Origin: UBA5359 sp002410925 [NCBI: bacterium UBP13_UBA5359]
GTDB taxonomy: Bacteria; UBP13; UBA5359
DNA length: 64,000 bases
Assembly (NCBI GenBank): GCA_002410925.1
Contig: DHPR01000033.1
Location: 62,001-126,000, forward strand
Direction of reading: 5' to 3'
Shown: in pieces, positions 1-8,759 of the stretch
Numbering within the stretch: the first letter of the stretch is position 1
How the letters are laid out: the number at the start of each line of letters is the position of its first letter
The notes under the pieces: generated by a model
The model's database searches: none
Seen by the model: only the letters and a program-made list of their open reading frames with translations
Told to the model about the DNA's origin: nothing
Program-made: the position numbers and the translations under genes

Positions 1-345
1 CCTGAGCTTAAGGGTAAGTTCGACGGATTCTCTATGCGAGTGCCTACGCCTACCGTATCCGTTGTCGATCTTACGATGGAGCTGGCCAGACCTTCCGATG
101 CTGCTGCTCTGAATGCTGCTTTCGATGAAGCCGCCGCCGGCAAGCTGAAAGGCATACTCGGCATCAGCCATGAGCCGCTGGTATCCATTGATTACAAGGG
201 CAATCCGCTCTCTTCAGTAGTGGATGCTCTCTCCACTGTAGTTATGGGCGGAAACATGGCCAAAATTCTATCCTGGTATGATAATGAATGGGGTTACTCT
301 CATCGGCTGGTAGATTTGGCTCTCTACATGATAAAGAATAGTTGA
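1..345 (+). CDS. gap: Glyceraldehyde-3-phosphate dehydrogenase, C-terminal part (5' truncated by window)
   Basis: This is the last 114 codons of type I GAPDH, which oxidises glyceraldehyde-3-phosphate to 1,3-bisphosphoglycerate in glycolysis. The frame is open from base 1. It contains the family motif RVPTPTVSVVDLT, the segment GILGISHEPLVSIDYKGNP and the C-terminal WYDNEWGYSHRLVDL that forms the subunit interface. The catalytic cysteine lies upstream, outside the window. The next genes are pgk, tpiA and gpmI, so this is a lower-glycolysis cluster. A terminator-like hairpin follows directly, so the downstream genes may be partly uncoupled from gap. Identification is secure; only the truncation limits it. 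Confidence 0.97.
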   Translation, partial: PELKGKFDGFSMRVPTPTVSVVDLTMELARPSDAAALNAAFDEAAAGKLKGILGISHEPLVSIDYKGNPLSSVVDALSTVVMGGNMAKILSWYDNEWGYSHRLVDLALYMIKNS

Positions 346-356
346 GCAATTGATCT

Positions 357-389
357 GAAGGTGGCTTGCATGGCAAGCCACCTTCTTGA
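357..389 (+). terminator. Hairpin after gap
   Basis: A perfect 13-bp inverted repeat (357-369 with 373-385) with a 3-base loop lies 11 bases after the gap stop codon. The following bases (TTGATTAATC) are only weakly T-rich, so it may act as a partial terminator or as an RNA-stabilising 3' end rather than a full intrinsic terminator. The remaining 140 bases before pgk hold no element I recognise apart from the pgk ribosome binding site. Confidence 0.7.
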
Positions 390-530
390 TTAATCATATG
401 TCGTAAAAAGCTTTAAAGCCGACAACAGAAGGTGGCGCTCGGATGGAACGGCAGCTTTCAACTGAGAGGTATACCGGGCGTAAACTTTTAATGACCTTAG
501 ATTTGAAAGCCAAAAAAGGGGGTATGCCTC

Positions 531-1718
531 ATGAATAAAAAAACAATCAGAGATATAGATGTTGCCGGAAAACGAGTGCTTGTCAGAGTGGATTTCAATG
601 TGCCTCTGGATGAGAACCGTAAGATTACGGATGACAGACGTATAAAGGCTGCGCTTCCGACTATAAATTACCTCCTTGAGAAGGGCGGCCGGGTCATACT
701 TGTATCGCATCTCGGACGTCCCAGGGGACAGGTTGTTGATAAGCTTCGTCTCGATCCCGTTGCAGAACGGCTTAGCGAGTTGCTTGGACGCAGCGTTCTT
801 AAGCTTGATGACAGCATCGGCCCTGACGTAGAAGGCGCTGTTGCCGGTATGAAAGACGGCGATCTTATTTTACTGGAAAATATTCGCTTTTATTCTGAAG
901 AAGAAAAGAATGCTTCTGATTTTTCATGTAAGTTAGCGGCATTGGCCGATATTTATGTTAATGATGCCTTCGGCACCGCTCACAGAGCCCACGCTTCAAC
1001 CGAGGGAGTGGCGCATTATATCAAGCCTGCAGTGGCAGGCTTCCTGATGGAGAAAGAGCTTGATTATTTGGGGCGCTCTTTGGAGAACCCGGAGAGGCCA
1101 TTTGTGGCTGTGCTCGGCGGGGCTAAGGTGTCTGATAAGATACCTGTAATAGAGAACCTTCTTAACAAGGTGGACACGTTGCTCATCGGCGGCGGTATGG
1201 CCTATACCTTCCTTTACAGTCTTGGGCATCAGGTTGGACGCTCCCTGCTGGAAGCAGATAAGGTTGAGATGGCTGCAGAACTGCTGCGCAAGGCAAAAGA
1301 GAAAAAAGTAGTCCTGCTGTTGCCGGTGGATGTGGTGATCACATCTGAGCTGACAGAGGATGCCGAGACTCATGTGGTGGATATCGATAAGATTCCCGAA
1401 GATATGATGGCTGCCGATATCGGACAGGAAACCGTACGGATGTTCGGTGATATGATCCGTACCGCGCGAACCGTGATCTGGAACGGCCCTATGGGTGTTT
1501 TTGAAATGAAGCCCTTTGCCGAAGGCACCAGAAAGATCGCCGAGGCTATGGCTGAGTGCAAGGGCACGACAATAATCGGCGGAGGAGATTCCGCGGCGGC
1601 TGTGGAGCAGATGGGATATGCCGAGCAGATGAGCCATATATCCACCGGCGGCGGCGCATCGCTGGAATTCCTTGAGGGAAAGGAACTGCCCGGTGTCGCT
1701 GTTCTGGATGATAAATGA
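531..1718 (+). CDS. pgk: Phosphoglycerate kinase
   Basis: Cytosolic glycolytic enzyme that transfers phosphate from 1,3-bisphosphoglycerate to ADP. The 395-residue length is normal for bacterial PGK. The N-domain substrate motif VRVDFNVPL is near residues 18-26, followed by [14 protein letters not shown] and [13 protein letters not shown]. The C-domain nucleotide motifs are [18 protein letters not shown] (about 317-325), GGGDSAAA and [13 protein letters not shown]. The start is the ATG preceded by a GGGGG Shine-Dalgarno core at 518-522. It lies between gap and tpiA. I see no odd residues. Confidence 0.98.
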   Translation: MNKKTIRDIDVAGKRVLVRVDFNVPLDENRKITDDRRIKAALPTINYLLEKGGRVILVSHLGRPRGQVVDKLRLDPVAERLSELLGRSVLKLDDSIGPDVEGAVAGMKDGDLILLENIRFYSEEEKNASDFSCKLAALADIYVNDAFGTAHRAHASTEGVAHYIKPAVAGFLMEKELDYLGRSLENPERPFVAVLGGAKVSDKIPVIENLLNKVDTLLIGGGMAYTFLYSLGHQVGRSLLEADKVEMAAELLRKAKEKKVVLLLPVDVVITSELTEDAETHVVDIDKIPEDMMAADIGQETVRMFGDMIRTARTVIWNGPMGVFEMKPFAEGTRKIAEAMAECKGTTIIGGGDSAAAVEQMGYAEQMSHISTGGGASLEFLEGKELPGVAVLDDK

Positions 1719-1822
1719 TCCAAATATAGGAACCGGAAGGCATGAGCCTCTTTTGTTCAGGCTTTTATGCAAATTCCGATTTTTTATATTCTAAATGTTA
1801 AATCAACGAGGAGTGTAAGAGA

Positions 1823-2578
1823 ATGCGTAAACCTATTATTGCCGGAAACTGGAAATTGAACAAGCTGGTTAACGGTGCTATGGAGCTTATAGATGACCTG
1901 AAGCCTCGGATATCCGGGGCAGAGAATGTTGAAGTGGTTGTTTGTCCTCCCTTTACGGCCTTGTATGCCGTTAATATGAGCGTTGGAGACAGCAACATAA
2001 TGCTGGGGGCACAGGACTGCTATTGGCAGGATAGCGGAGCCTTCACCGGTGAGGTCTCCGTACCTATGCTTCAGGATATCGGGTGCAAATATGTTATAAT
2101 CGGTCATTCCGAAAGGCGCCAGTACTTTGGCGAAACCGATGAGACGGTCAACAAGAAGATAAAGGCTGTATTGCAAAAGGGCTTGAATCCGATTATGTGT
2201 GTTGGGGAGAGCTCTGAACAACGTAAGTCCGGCATCACGGATGATGTTATTGTCAGTCAAGTGAAAAAGGGCATGGAGGGGCTGAATGCTCAGGATGCAG
2301 TGGCTGTTGTTATAGCCTATGAACCCATATGGGCTATTGGAACCGGTGAAACATGCGATGCTGGCGAGGCTGACCGTATCTGCGGTTTGATCCGCTCTAC
2401 CGTGGCTGCTCGCTTCGGTCAGGCCACAGCGGATGCTATACGTATTCAATACGGCGGCAGTGTGACCCCGGATACTGCGGACGATCTCATGTCCAGGAGC
2501 AATATTGACGGTGCATTGGTGGGTGGCGCCAGCCTGGTAGCTGAAAAGTTTGCCAGGATCGTCAATTTTAAAAGGTAG
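1823..2578 (+). CDS. tpiA: Triosephosphate isomerase
   Basis: Interconverts dihydroxyacetone phosphate and glyceraldehyde-3-phosphate. The 251 residues match the usual length. Catalytic residues are visible: Asn9 and Lys11 in AGNWKLN, His95 in IGHSERR and Glu167 in AYEPIWAIGTGE. The C-terminal phosphate-binding loops IQYGGSV and GALVGGASL are present. The ATG follows a GAGGAG ribosome site at 1808-1813. The 104-base gap after pgk holds no clear terminator, so co-transcription with pgk is likely. Confidence 0.98.
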   Translation: MRKPIIAGNWKLNKLVNGAMELIDDLKPRISGAENVEVVVCPPFTALYAVNMSVGDSNIMLGAQDCYWQDSGAFTGEVSVPMLQDIGCKYVIIGHSERRQYFGETDETVNKKIKAVLQKGLNPIMCVGESSEQRKSGITDDVIVSQVKKGMEGLNAQDAVAVVIAYEPIWAIGTGETCDAGEADRICGLIRSTVAARFGQATADAIRIQYGGSVTPDTADDLMSRSNIDGALVGGASLVAEKFARIVNFKR

Positions 2579-2674
2579 GACAGATACACTCACCGCAGCA
2601 ACATTACTGTGGAGAGTGATATCTCGCTGAAGTCAGATACGAAGAAAGATGAAGTAATATATCAGAGGGCTTGC

Positions 2675-4264
2675 ATGGAACTCCTGAAACCGACAACCGA
2701 TAACCGGCAACCGGCAATCACGGTAGAAGGCCGCAATTTCAAAAAAGTGGTCCTGATGATTTTGGACGGCTGGGGCATATCTAACAATAAGAATGGCAAT
2801 GCCATTGCTTTGGCCTCCAAGCCCAATATGGATGCGCTTATGAAGCAGTATCCTGTAGCCAGGCTGCAATGCTCCGGCGAAGCGGTAGGCCTTCCGGAAG
2901 GCCAGATGGGTAATTCTGAAGTGGGGCACCTCAATATCGGCGCCGGCAGGGTGGTATACCAGGACTTTGCAAGGATAGACAAGAGTATACGGGATGGAGA
3001 CTTTTTCGATAATCCGCAACTCTTATCGGCTATCGATCATGCTCTGGCTGCCGATGGTGCTCTGCACCTGGTCGGATTGCTCTCTGATGGTGGTGTGCAT
3101 AGCCATATCAGGCATATCTATGCTCTATTAAAGATGGCCAAAGAGAAGGGCCTCAATAGGGTTTTTGTGCATGCTTTACTGGACGGGCGTGACGTGCCTC
3201 CAGTCAGCGCCATACAATATATAGATCAATTGGAGCAGAAGATGGCTGCGCTGGGCGTGGGACATATTGCCACCGTCATGGGGCGTTACTATGCTATGGA
3301 TAGGGATAAACGCTGGGAGCGAGTATCAAGGGCATATAACGCCATGGTTAAGGGTGAGGGTTTGACTGCTGACAGCGCACAGAGCGCTGTTGAGAGATCC
3401 TATGAACACGGCGAAACGGATGAGTTTGTTCAGCCCACTGTAATCCTTGATAAGGACGGCCGCTTTACAGGCATGATATCCGCTAATGACAGCATGATAT
3501 TCTTCAATTTTCGGCCGGATAGAGCTCGTGAGATCAGCCATGCCTTTGTAGATAAGGATTTCGCTTGCTTTGACCGGCAATACATCAAGAATATTTGCTA
3601 TATTTGCATGACCCAATATGATGAAACCATTGCTGCTCCCGTAGCCTTTCCGCCGCAAGACGTGAACAATACTCTGGCAGAGTATCTCAGCCGTAAGGGT
3701 TTCAGACAACTGCATATTGCTGAGACGGAGAAGTATGCCCACGTTACCTTCTTTTTTAACGGTGGTATTGAAGAGCCTTATCCGGGTGAAGAGAGGGTTC
3801 TTATACCTTCACCTAAAGTTGCCACCTATGATCTCAAGCCGGAAATGAGCGCCTACGAGATCACGGATATGCTGGTAAGCCTTCTGGATGAGCGTAAATA
3901 TGATTTTGTAGTTCTCAATTTTGCTAATCCTGATATGGTGGGCCATACCGGCATTTTGGAGGCAGCCGTAAAAGCCGTTGAGGCTGTGGATGATTGCATT
4001 GGCCGAGTGGTAAAGTCTGCTTTTGGCAATGGCTATATTCCCATCATCACTGCTGACCATGGCAACGCTGAAAAGATGCTGGATAAGGAGAGCAGTCAGC
4101 CATTTACGGCTCATACTACGTATGAGGTACCCTTCATAATCATTGATGACGAATGCAAATCTTTGCGTCCGGAAGGGATACTGGCAGATATCGCCCCGAC
4201 AATTCTTGACCTTATGGGCCTGCCTGTGCCGCCGGAGATGACCGGCAAATCGATGATCGAGTGA
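2675..4264 (+). CDS. gpmI: 2,3-bisphosphoglycerate-independent phosphoglycerate mutase
   Basis: Mn-dependent phosphoglycerate mutase of the alkaline phosphatase superfamily, 529 residues from the chosen ATG. Key segments are [24 protein letters not shown] with the phosphorylated serine (Ser81), [41 protein letters not shown] and [10 protein letters not shown]. The frame also opens at a GTG at 2609, but the ATG at 2675 has an AGAGGG ribosome site at 2664-2669. The enzyme normally begins at about [12 protein letters not shown], so roughly 25 extra residues precede the fold. This extension contains TDNRQPA and closely matches the N-terminal extension of valS in this window. It ends the glycolytic cluster. 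Confidence 0.96.
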   Translation: MELLKPTTDNRQPAITVEGRNFKKVVLMILDGWGISNNKNGNAIALASKPNMDALMKQYPVARLQCSGEAVGLPEGQMGNSEVGHLNIGAGRVVYQDFARIDKSIRDGDFFDNPQLLSAIDHALAADGALHLVGLLSDGGVHSHIRHIYALLKMAKEKGLNRVFVHALLDGRDVPPVSAIQYIDQLEQKMAALGVGHIATVMGRYYAMDRDKRWERVSRAYNAMVKGEGLTADSAQSAVERSYEHGETDEFVQPTVILDKDGRFTGMISANDSMIFFNFRPDRAREISHAFVDKDFACFDRQYIKNICYICMTQYDETIAAPVAFPPQDVNNTLAEYLSRKGFRQLHIAETEKYAHVTFFFNGGIEEPYPGEERVLIPSPKVATYDLKPEMSAYEITDMLVSLLDERKYDFVVLNFANPDMVGHTGILEAAVKAVEAVDDCIGRVVKSAFGNGYIPIITADHGNAEKMLDKESSQPFTAHTTYEVPFIIIDDECKSLRPEGILADIAPTILDLMGLPVPPEMTGKSMIE

Positions 4265-4389
4265 TCCTTTCCAGCATTGCTTTTTCGCTCATTCCTCGGA
4301 TCTTATCCAACACGGGGGCAGGCAAAGCAATCGGTGTGTTTTTTGATGCCGATGAAATATATTCTTGTTTGGCTGATATAGCTGAATAA
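4261..4389 (+). CDS. Possible 42-residue micro-ORF coupled to gpmI (doubtful)
   Basis: A GTG overlaps the gpmI stop as GTGA and opens a 42-codon frame ending at a TAA that touches an AGGAGGG motif (4388-4395). The peptide is hydrophobic at the start and acidic at the end ([14 protein letters not shown]). I recognise no family. The overlap and the ribosome site immediately downstream look operon-like. However, the ORF after that ribosome site runs into the tRNA-Ser gene, and both frames are short enough to be chance. Treat it as an untested candidate. Confidence 0.2.
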   Translation: MILSSIAFSLIPRILSNTGAGKAIGVFFDADEIYSCLADIAE

Positions 4390-4458
4390 GGAGGGTAAGA
4401 TGCGCTGGTATGCTACAAAAAAGATAGCTCGTAGGTGGAGAAATATTCCCGTTCTGTC

Positions 4459-4487
4459 TTGTCACAAAATGATAAATATGGTATTAT
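4459..4487 (+). promoter_or_regulatory. Promoter of tRNA-Ser
   Basis: The -35 box TTGTCA (4459-4464) is separated by exactly 17 bases from the -10 box TATTAT (4482-4487). The predicted start near 4494 lies 9 bases before the mature tRNA 5' end. This is a sigma-70-type arrangement inferred from the sequence. Confidence 0.75.
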
Positions 4488-4502
4488 GTCGCTACGGTTT
4501 TG

Positions 4503-4598
4503 GGAGAGATGGCCGAGCTGGCTGAAGGCGACCGCCTGCTAAGCGGTTATAGCGTCTAATGGGCGCTATCGAGGGTTCAAATCCCTCTCTCTCCGCCA
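4503..4598 (+). tRNA. tRNA-Ser (anticodon GCT)
   Basis: A complete type II tRNA with encoded CCA. The acceptor arm GGAGAGA pairs with TCTCTCC and is followed by discriminator G and CCA. The anticodon stem ACCGC/GCGGT holds the loop CTGCTAA, giving anticodon GCT (reads AGC/AGU serine codons). A long variable arm (ATAGCG with CGCTAT) is typical of tRNA-Ser, and the T arm GAGGG-TTCAAAT-CCCTC is perfect. It is flanked by its own promoter and a terminator. Confidence 0.98.
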
Positions 4599-4610
4599 AC
4601 AATATCTATA

Positions 4611-4652
4611 ACCCGTTTCTTGAAAGTTGCACAGGAAGCGGGTTTTATTTTA
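4611..4652 (+). terminator. Terminator after tRNA-Ser
   Basis: A 9-bp stem (4611-4619 with 4635-4643, one G-T wobble) with a 15-base loop is followed by a T-rich run (TTTTATTTT). It is placed 12 bases after the tRNA 3' end and fits an intrinsic terminator. Confidence 0.75.
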
Positions 4653-4713
4653 GAAGGTTAGCAATACATATATCTTTGAACTACAATAAAAATGGAGAAT
4701 AGGAGGAGATCTC

Positions 4714-5718
4714 ATGAGCAACAAGCGGTCACTAATCCTGATTCTGGACATGCTGGCGGGGCACTGGGCAGAAGGTTCGGAGAGCCCAGTAACCGGGCTT
4801 CCATACCCAAATGTGAAGGGGTATGAAAAAGCCGGTCTGCTTCCCAACTTTGGGGAGTGCATCAAGAACGGCATCTATGCAAACGTGTGGAACATGGGCA
4901 ATTGCAATACGCCCTACGGCCAGAAATATCTCGCCTCCGGTACATATCAGACGGAATCTGCCCCCGGGATAGACCCATACTGGAGCATGGTCCGCGGCCA
5001 GGATAAAGAGACCATCCTGCAGGCGTGCAAGCGCACCTACCCGGGTGGCAAGGTGGCAAGCTTCGGTTCGGACGCATGGATGCAGACCGGCTGGTGGAAG
5101 GGCGCCGAATGCACAATGGGCTGGGGATCTTATTACTCAGACTTTTTAACAAGCCAGAATGCCTTCCACTGGATGATGAGCAACCCGGATTGGAGTATGG
5201 CGCTTCTCTACTTAGCTCAATACGATATGACCGGCAACTGCCCCGTATACGCAGAAGGCGCCGCATACACAGAAGACAAGCATCACTCCCTGCTGCAGCT
5301 GGACAGATTGCTGTGGATGGTAAAGACCTTCCTTAAAGAGCAGGGCTGGTGGGAAGACACATGGCTCTTCATAGGCTCGGACCACGGCTGTCATGCAGGA
5401 TGCAACATAGCGGTGCAAGAAGGCAGGGAGCGCGGAGTGGCAGAGGCCGACCTTTCCAATTACTGTAGCAACCACCAGGCACCCTATGATTGTCACATCT
5501 GGGATTTTGCGAAGAACCGGGCTACGGATAAGCGCAGTGACTGCTGCCGCAGGACCACCTTCATAATAACCGGAGGAGCCCTTTCAAGAGAGCATTACGG
5601 CAGAGTTATTGATAAAGCGGAGATAATAGACTTTGCTCCAACAGTGGCAGAGGCCATGAAGATAGATTTTGCAGCGGATGGCAAGAGCATATTAACATCC
5701 GGCCCAGAAAAGTTTTAA
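4714..5718 (+). CDS. Alkaline-phosphatase/sulfatase-superfamily protein
   Basis: A 334-residue soluble protein with the metal-binding layout of the alkaline phosphatase superfamily. An N-terminal Asp lies in LILILDMLAGHW, a central nucleophile region in QKYLASGTYQTES, a GSDHGCHAG motif (Asp-His metal ligands) near residue 223, and a terminal IIDFAPTVAEAM typical of sulfatase-like and phosphonoacetate-hydrolase-like enzymes. The ATG follows a strong AGGAGGAG site. I cannot name the substrate. Codon choice leans more towards C- and A-ending codons than in neighbouring genes, which hints at separate origin. It stands alone between the tRNA terminator and the M16 peptidase. Confidence 0.7.
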   Translation: MSNKRSLILILDMLAGHWAEGSESPVTGLPYPNVKGYEKAGLLPNFGECIKNGIYANVWNMGNCNTPYGQKYLASGTYQTESAPGIDPYWSMVRGQDKETILQACKRTYPGGKVASFGSDAWMQTGWWKGAECTMGWGSYYSDFLTSQNAFHWMMSNPDWSMALLYLAQYDMTGNCPVYAEGAAYTEDKHHSLLQLDRLLWMVKTFLKEQGWWEDTWLFIGSDHGCHAGCNIAVQEGRERGVAEADLSNYCSNHQAPYDCHIWDFAKNRATDKRSDCCRRTTFIITGGALSREHYGRVIDKAEIIDFAPTVAEAMKIDFAADGKSILTSGPEKF

Positions 5719-5783
5719 GGCCTTACACAGTGGACGGAGCTGCTCGGAAGGGTATGGATTGGGATGAAGCAATAGTATTTGGG

Positions 5784-5801
5784 TATAATATGGTCTATAA
5801 T
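5784..5801 (+). promoter_or_regulatory. Possible promoter region of the M16C peptidase
   Basis: Two perfect TATAAT hexamers (5784-5789 and 5796-5801) lie 37-54 bases before the chosen start of the peptidase gene. The best upstream -35 candidate (TTGGGA, 5759-5764) has a long 19-base spacer, so the exact promoter is uncertain. Confidence 0.35.
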
Positions 5802-5837
5802 GGCTCAGAGCTGAAGCGTAGATATGGAAGGTGCTTG

Positions 5838-8759
5838 ATGGACAGGTTACACGGTTTTAATTTATTAATGGATAAGGAAATATCGGAGATAGAGGCAACG
5901 GCCCGCTTGTATCGGCATGCGGCGACCGGGGCTCAGTTGCTATCCATCGAATGCGACGAGGAGAATAAGGTCTTCGGCATAACCTTCAGGACACCGCCGC
6001 CTAACTCCGCCGGGGTACCTCATATAATGGAGCACTCCGTGCTTTGCGGGTCAAAAAAATATAGGACAAAGGATCCCTTTGCGGTTCTGCTTAAAGGCTC
6101 GCTGCAGACATTTCTTAATGCCTTCACCTTTCCGGATAAGACCTGTTATCCGGTAGCCAGCCAAAATTATGCTGATTTAAGGAATCTTATCGATGTTTAT
6201 ATGGATGCGGTCTTTCATCCATTATTGACGCCGCAAATCTTCCAGCAGGAGGGATGGCACTATGAACTGAATAACATTGAAGATCCCTTGGCGATAAAGG
6301 GCGTTGTCTATAATGAGATGAAAGGTTATTATTCGTCGCCGGACAGTATCCTGGGCGATTATTCTCAATTCTCTCTCTTCCCCGAAAATGAATACAGATT
6401 TGAGCCTGGGGGCGACCCTGCGGCTATTCCACATCTAACTTATGAGCAGTTTATGAGCTTTCATCGGAGATATTATCACCCTGGAAATTCATTTATCTAT
6501 TTTTATGGCGACGATGATCCTGAAGAACGCTTGAAGCTGATGAACGATTATTTTAAAGAATATGGACCTTTGGAAAGAACCTTCGAGATAGGCCTGCAGC
6601 CGCTGCTGGACAAGCCGGAGAGAATTGAGCGGGTCTATGCGGGAGGGAGTGAAGATTCTCCCGGTCGCGGCAGTATGATGACCATGAACTGGCTCTTGCC
6701 GGAAACGGCTGATGCCGCCACGAACATCGCCTTACGAATGCTGGAATATATACTCGTAGGCATGCCGGCTTCGCCTCTCAGGAAGGCATTGATTGATTCG
6801 GGATTGGGAGAGGATATAGCAGGAACCGGGCTTGAAGCAGAGATACGGCAGATGTTCTTCTCCACCGGTTTAAAGGGAATGAACCCGGATAACGCGGACG
6901 GGGTGGAAGAGCTTATCAAGAATACGCTGGCCTCGCTGGTGGAGAAGGGAATAGAGCCTGCTACCATTGAAGCGGCAGTGAATACCGTTGAGTTTCGCTT
7001 CAGAGAGAATAACAGCGGCGTTAGATTTCCTCGCGGCCTGGGCCTGATGCTGCGTTCCCTGACTACCTGGCTTTATGGCGGAGACCCGACGGCATTGCTG
7101 GCTTTTGAAGGACCGCTTGCGACCGTCAAAGCTGCAATCGAGAAGGAGAGCCGTTATTTTGAAAGGCTTATAGAACGATATTTTATTAATAACCGTCACC
7201 GTACCACATTGCTGCTGCGCCCGGACCCCGGTTTAGCCCGCAGAGAAGAGGAAGCGGAAGCCGCCAGATTGGCACAAATAAAATCCGAGATGACCCATGA
7301 AAGGCTGAAGGAGATTATTCGGGCAACTGAGAGCCTTCGGCAGATGCAGGAGGCGCCTGATGATCCGGTGGCTGTTGCGGCCATTCCCCGAGTGCATTTG
7401 CATGATGTGGATAGAAAAACAAAAGATATTCCGACAGAAATTATGGAGCTGGCAGGATGCAGGGTTCTTTACCATAATATTCCAACGGCAAATATTGCCT
7501 ATTTGGATCTTTGTTTTGATTTGCATACATTGCCTGCGCATCTGCTTCCATATGTGCCGCTTTTCGGGCGTGCTTTAACGGAGATGGGAACGGATACGGA
7601 AGATTTTGTCTCCTTATCACAACGCATAAACAGTAAAACCGGCGGGATTGCTTCTCACACCTTCACTTCTGCTGTGATGAATGAAAAGAGCGGTGCCGTA
7701 TGGCTCGTTTTACGCTCCAAGGCTATGTTGGATAATGGAAGGGAACTGATCTCCATTCTCTCAAATATCATCGCCGGACTCTCTCTGGATAACAGGGAAC
7801 GTTTCAGGCAGATGGTGATGGATGAAAAGGCAAGGAGAGAAGCGTTATTGGTGCCTGCGGGGCATGAAGTGGTGCATCTTCGTCTGGCAGCCGCTTATGA
7901 TGAGTCTGCCTGGGCGGCAGAGCAGATGTCGGGCATTTCCAGTATCTTCTTCCTGCGCCGGCTTCTGAATGCCGTTGATACTTCCTGGGAAGATGTCCTG
8001 GCTGATTTAACAGAGATCAAAGACAGGCTTTTCAGACAGGGGGCGATAATATGCAATGTTACTATGTCCGGACAGGGATGGGATGGATTCGAACCCATCC
8101 TTGAAGATTTCCTTGCAGGCATAGCCTCTAAAGGCGTAAGGCACATGGAATGGAAACGACCTGAATTGGGAAATAATGAGGGCTTGATTATCCCTTCTCA
8201 GGTAAATTATGTCGGTAAGGCAGCTTCGCTTTACCAGCTGGGCTATGCGCTGGATGGCTCCATCGATGTCATAAGGAAGTATCTCCGCACCGCATGGCTG
8301 TGGGACAGGGTGAGATTGCTGGGCGGTGCATATGGGTGCTTTGCCTTTTTCAATATACCTTCGGGGGTTCTTTCTCTGATATCGTATCGTGATCCTAACC
8401 TTATGCAAACGCTTCAGGTATATGATGAAACAGCGGCGCATCTGCGCACTATCATGATGAGTAAGGATGATTTGGAGAGAACCATTATCGGAGCTATCGG
8501 TGAAAGAGATGCCTATCGCCTGCCTGATGCACGCGGCTATGAGGCCCTGCTCTATTTTCTCACAGGAAGGGATATTCAATTCAGACAGCGATTAAGGGAA
8601 GAGACGATGGCGACTACTCTGGATGATTTGCGCTCTTTCGGAAATGTCATGTCTGCTATGAAAGAGAGCGGCAGAATAACCGTTCTTGGATCAGAGGATG
8701 CTATCGGTGATGTTATCCGGGAGCATCCCGGAATGCTTGAGCCGATAAAAGTACTTTAG
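5838..8759 (+). CDS. M16C family zinc metallopeptidase (presequence-protease-like)
   Basis: A large insulinase/pitrilysin-family protease of 973 residues, close to the usual size of the M16C subfamily (PreP, Cym1 and bacterial relatives). The inverted zinc motif HxxEH is visible as HIMEHSVLCGSKKY in the first domain. The third ligand region, with GVVYNEMKG, is about 80-90 residues later. The second half is the catalytically inactive mirror of the fold. The family degrades peptides inside a closed chamber. The frame extends to a GTG at 5730, but the ATG at 5838 has a GGAAGG ribosome site and fits family length. No signal peptide is seen. The 3' end overlaps the convergent regulator gene by 4 bases. 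Confidence 0.92.
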   Translation: MDRLHGFNLLMDKEISEIEATARLYRHAATGAQLLSIECDEENKVFGITFRTPPPNSAGVPHIMEHSVLCGSKKYRTKDPFAVLLKGSLQTFLNAFTFPDKTCYPVASQNYADLRNLIDVYMDAVFHPLLTPQIFQQEGWHYELNNIEDPLAIKGVVYNEMKGYYSSPDSILGDYSQFSLFPENEYRFEPGGDPAAIPHLTYEQFMSFHRRYYHPGNSFIYFYGDDDPEERLKLMNDYFKEYGPLERTFEIGLQPLLDKPERIERVYAGGSEDSPGRGSMMTMNWLLPETADAATNIALRMLEYILVGMPASPLRKALIDSGLGEDIAGTGLEAEIRQMFFSTGLKGMNPDNADGVEELIKNTLASLVEKGIEPATIEAAVNTVEFRFRENNSGVRFPRGLGLMLRSLTTWLYGGDPTALLAFEGPLATVKAAIEKESRYFERLIERYFINNRHRTTLLLRPDPGLARREEEAEAARLAQIKSEMTHERLKEIIRATESLRQMQEAPDDPVAVAAIPRVHLHDVDRKTKDIPTEIMELAGCRVLYHNIPTANIAYLDLCFDLHTLPAHLLPYVPLFGRALTEMGTDTEDFVSLSQRINSKTGGIASHTFTSAVMNEKSGAVWLVLRSKAMLDNGRELISILSNIIAGLSLDNRERFRQMVMDEKARREALLVPAGHEVVHLRLAAAYDESAWAAEQMSGISSIFFLRRLLNAVDTSWEDVLADLTEIKDRLFRQGAIICNVTMSGQGWDGFEPILEDFLAGIASKGVRHMEWKRPELGNNEGLIIPSQVNYVGKAASLYQLGYALDGSIDVIRKYLRTAWLWDRVRLLGGAYGCFAFFNIPSGVLSLISYRDPNLMQTLQVYDETAAHLRTIMMSKDDLERTIIGAIGERDAYRLPDARGYEALLYFLTGRDIQFRQRLREETMATTLDDLRSFGNVMSAMKESGRITVLGSEDAIGDVIREHPGMLEPIKVL

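Noticed and set aside
390-520. Possible riboswitch or leader RNA before pgk
   Set aside because: Only short imperfect pairings (AAAGCCG with CGGCAGCTTT) are visible; no known class is matched.
996-1772. Long minus-strand ORF (258 codons) opposite pgk
   Set aside because: It is the complement of a clear pgk gene, has no ribosome site and its composition is that of a shadow frame.
4276-4331. Inverted repeat ATTGCTTT/AAAGCAAT after gpmI, followed by a T run
   Set aside because: The arms are only 8 bases with a 40-base loop; too weak to call a terminator.
4400-4525. Short ORF with an excellent AGGAGGG site upstream of tRNA-Ser
   Set aside because: It runs through the tRNA promoter and stops inside the tRNA gene, so it is unlikely to be a gene; noted only as part of the micro-ORF observation.
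8007-8579. 190-codon minus-strand ORF inside the M16C peptidase gene
   Set aside because: Lies within a conserved coding region with no start signals; a shadow frame.
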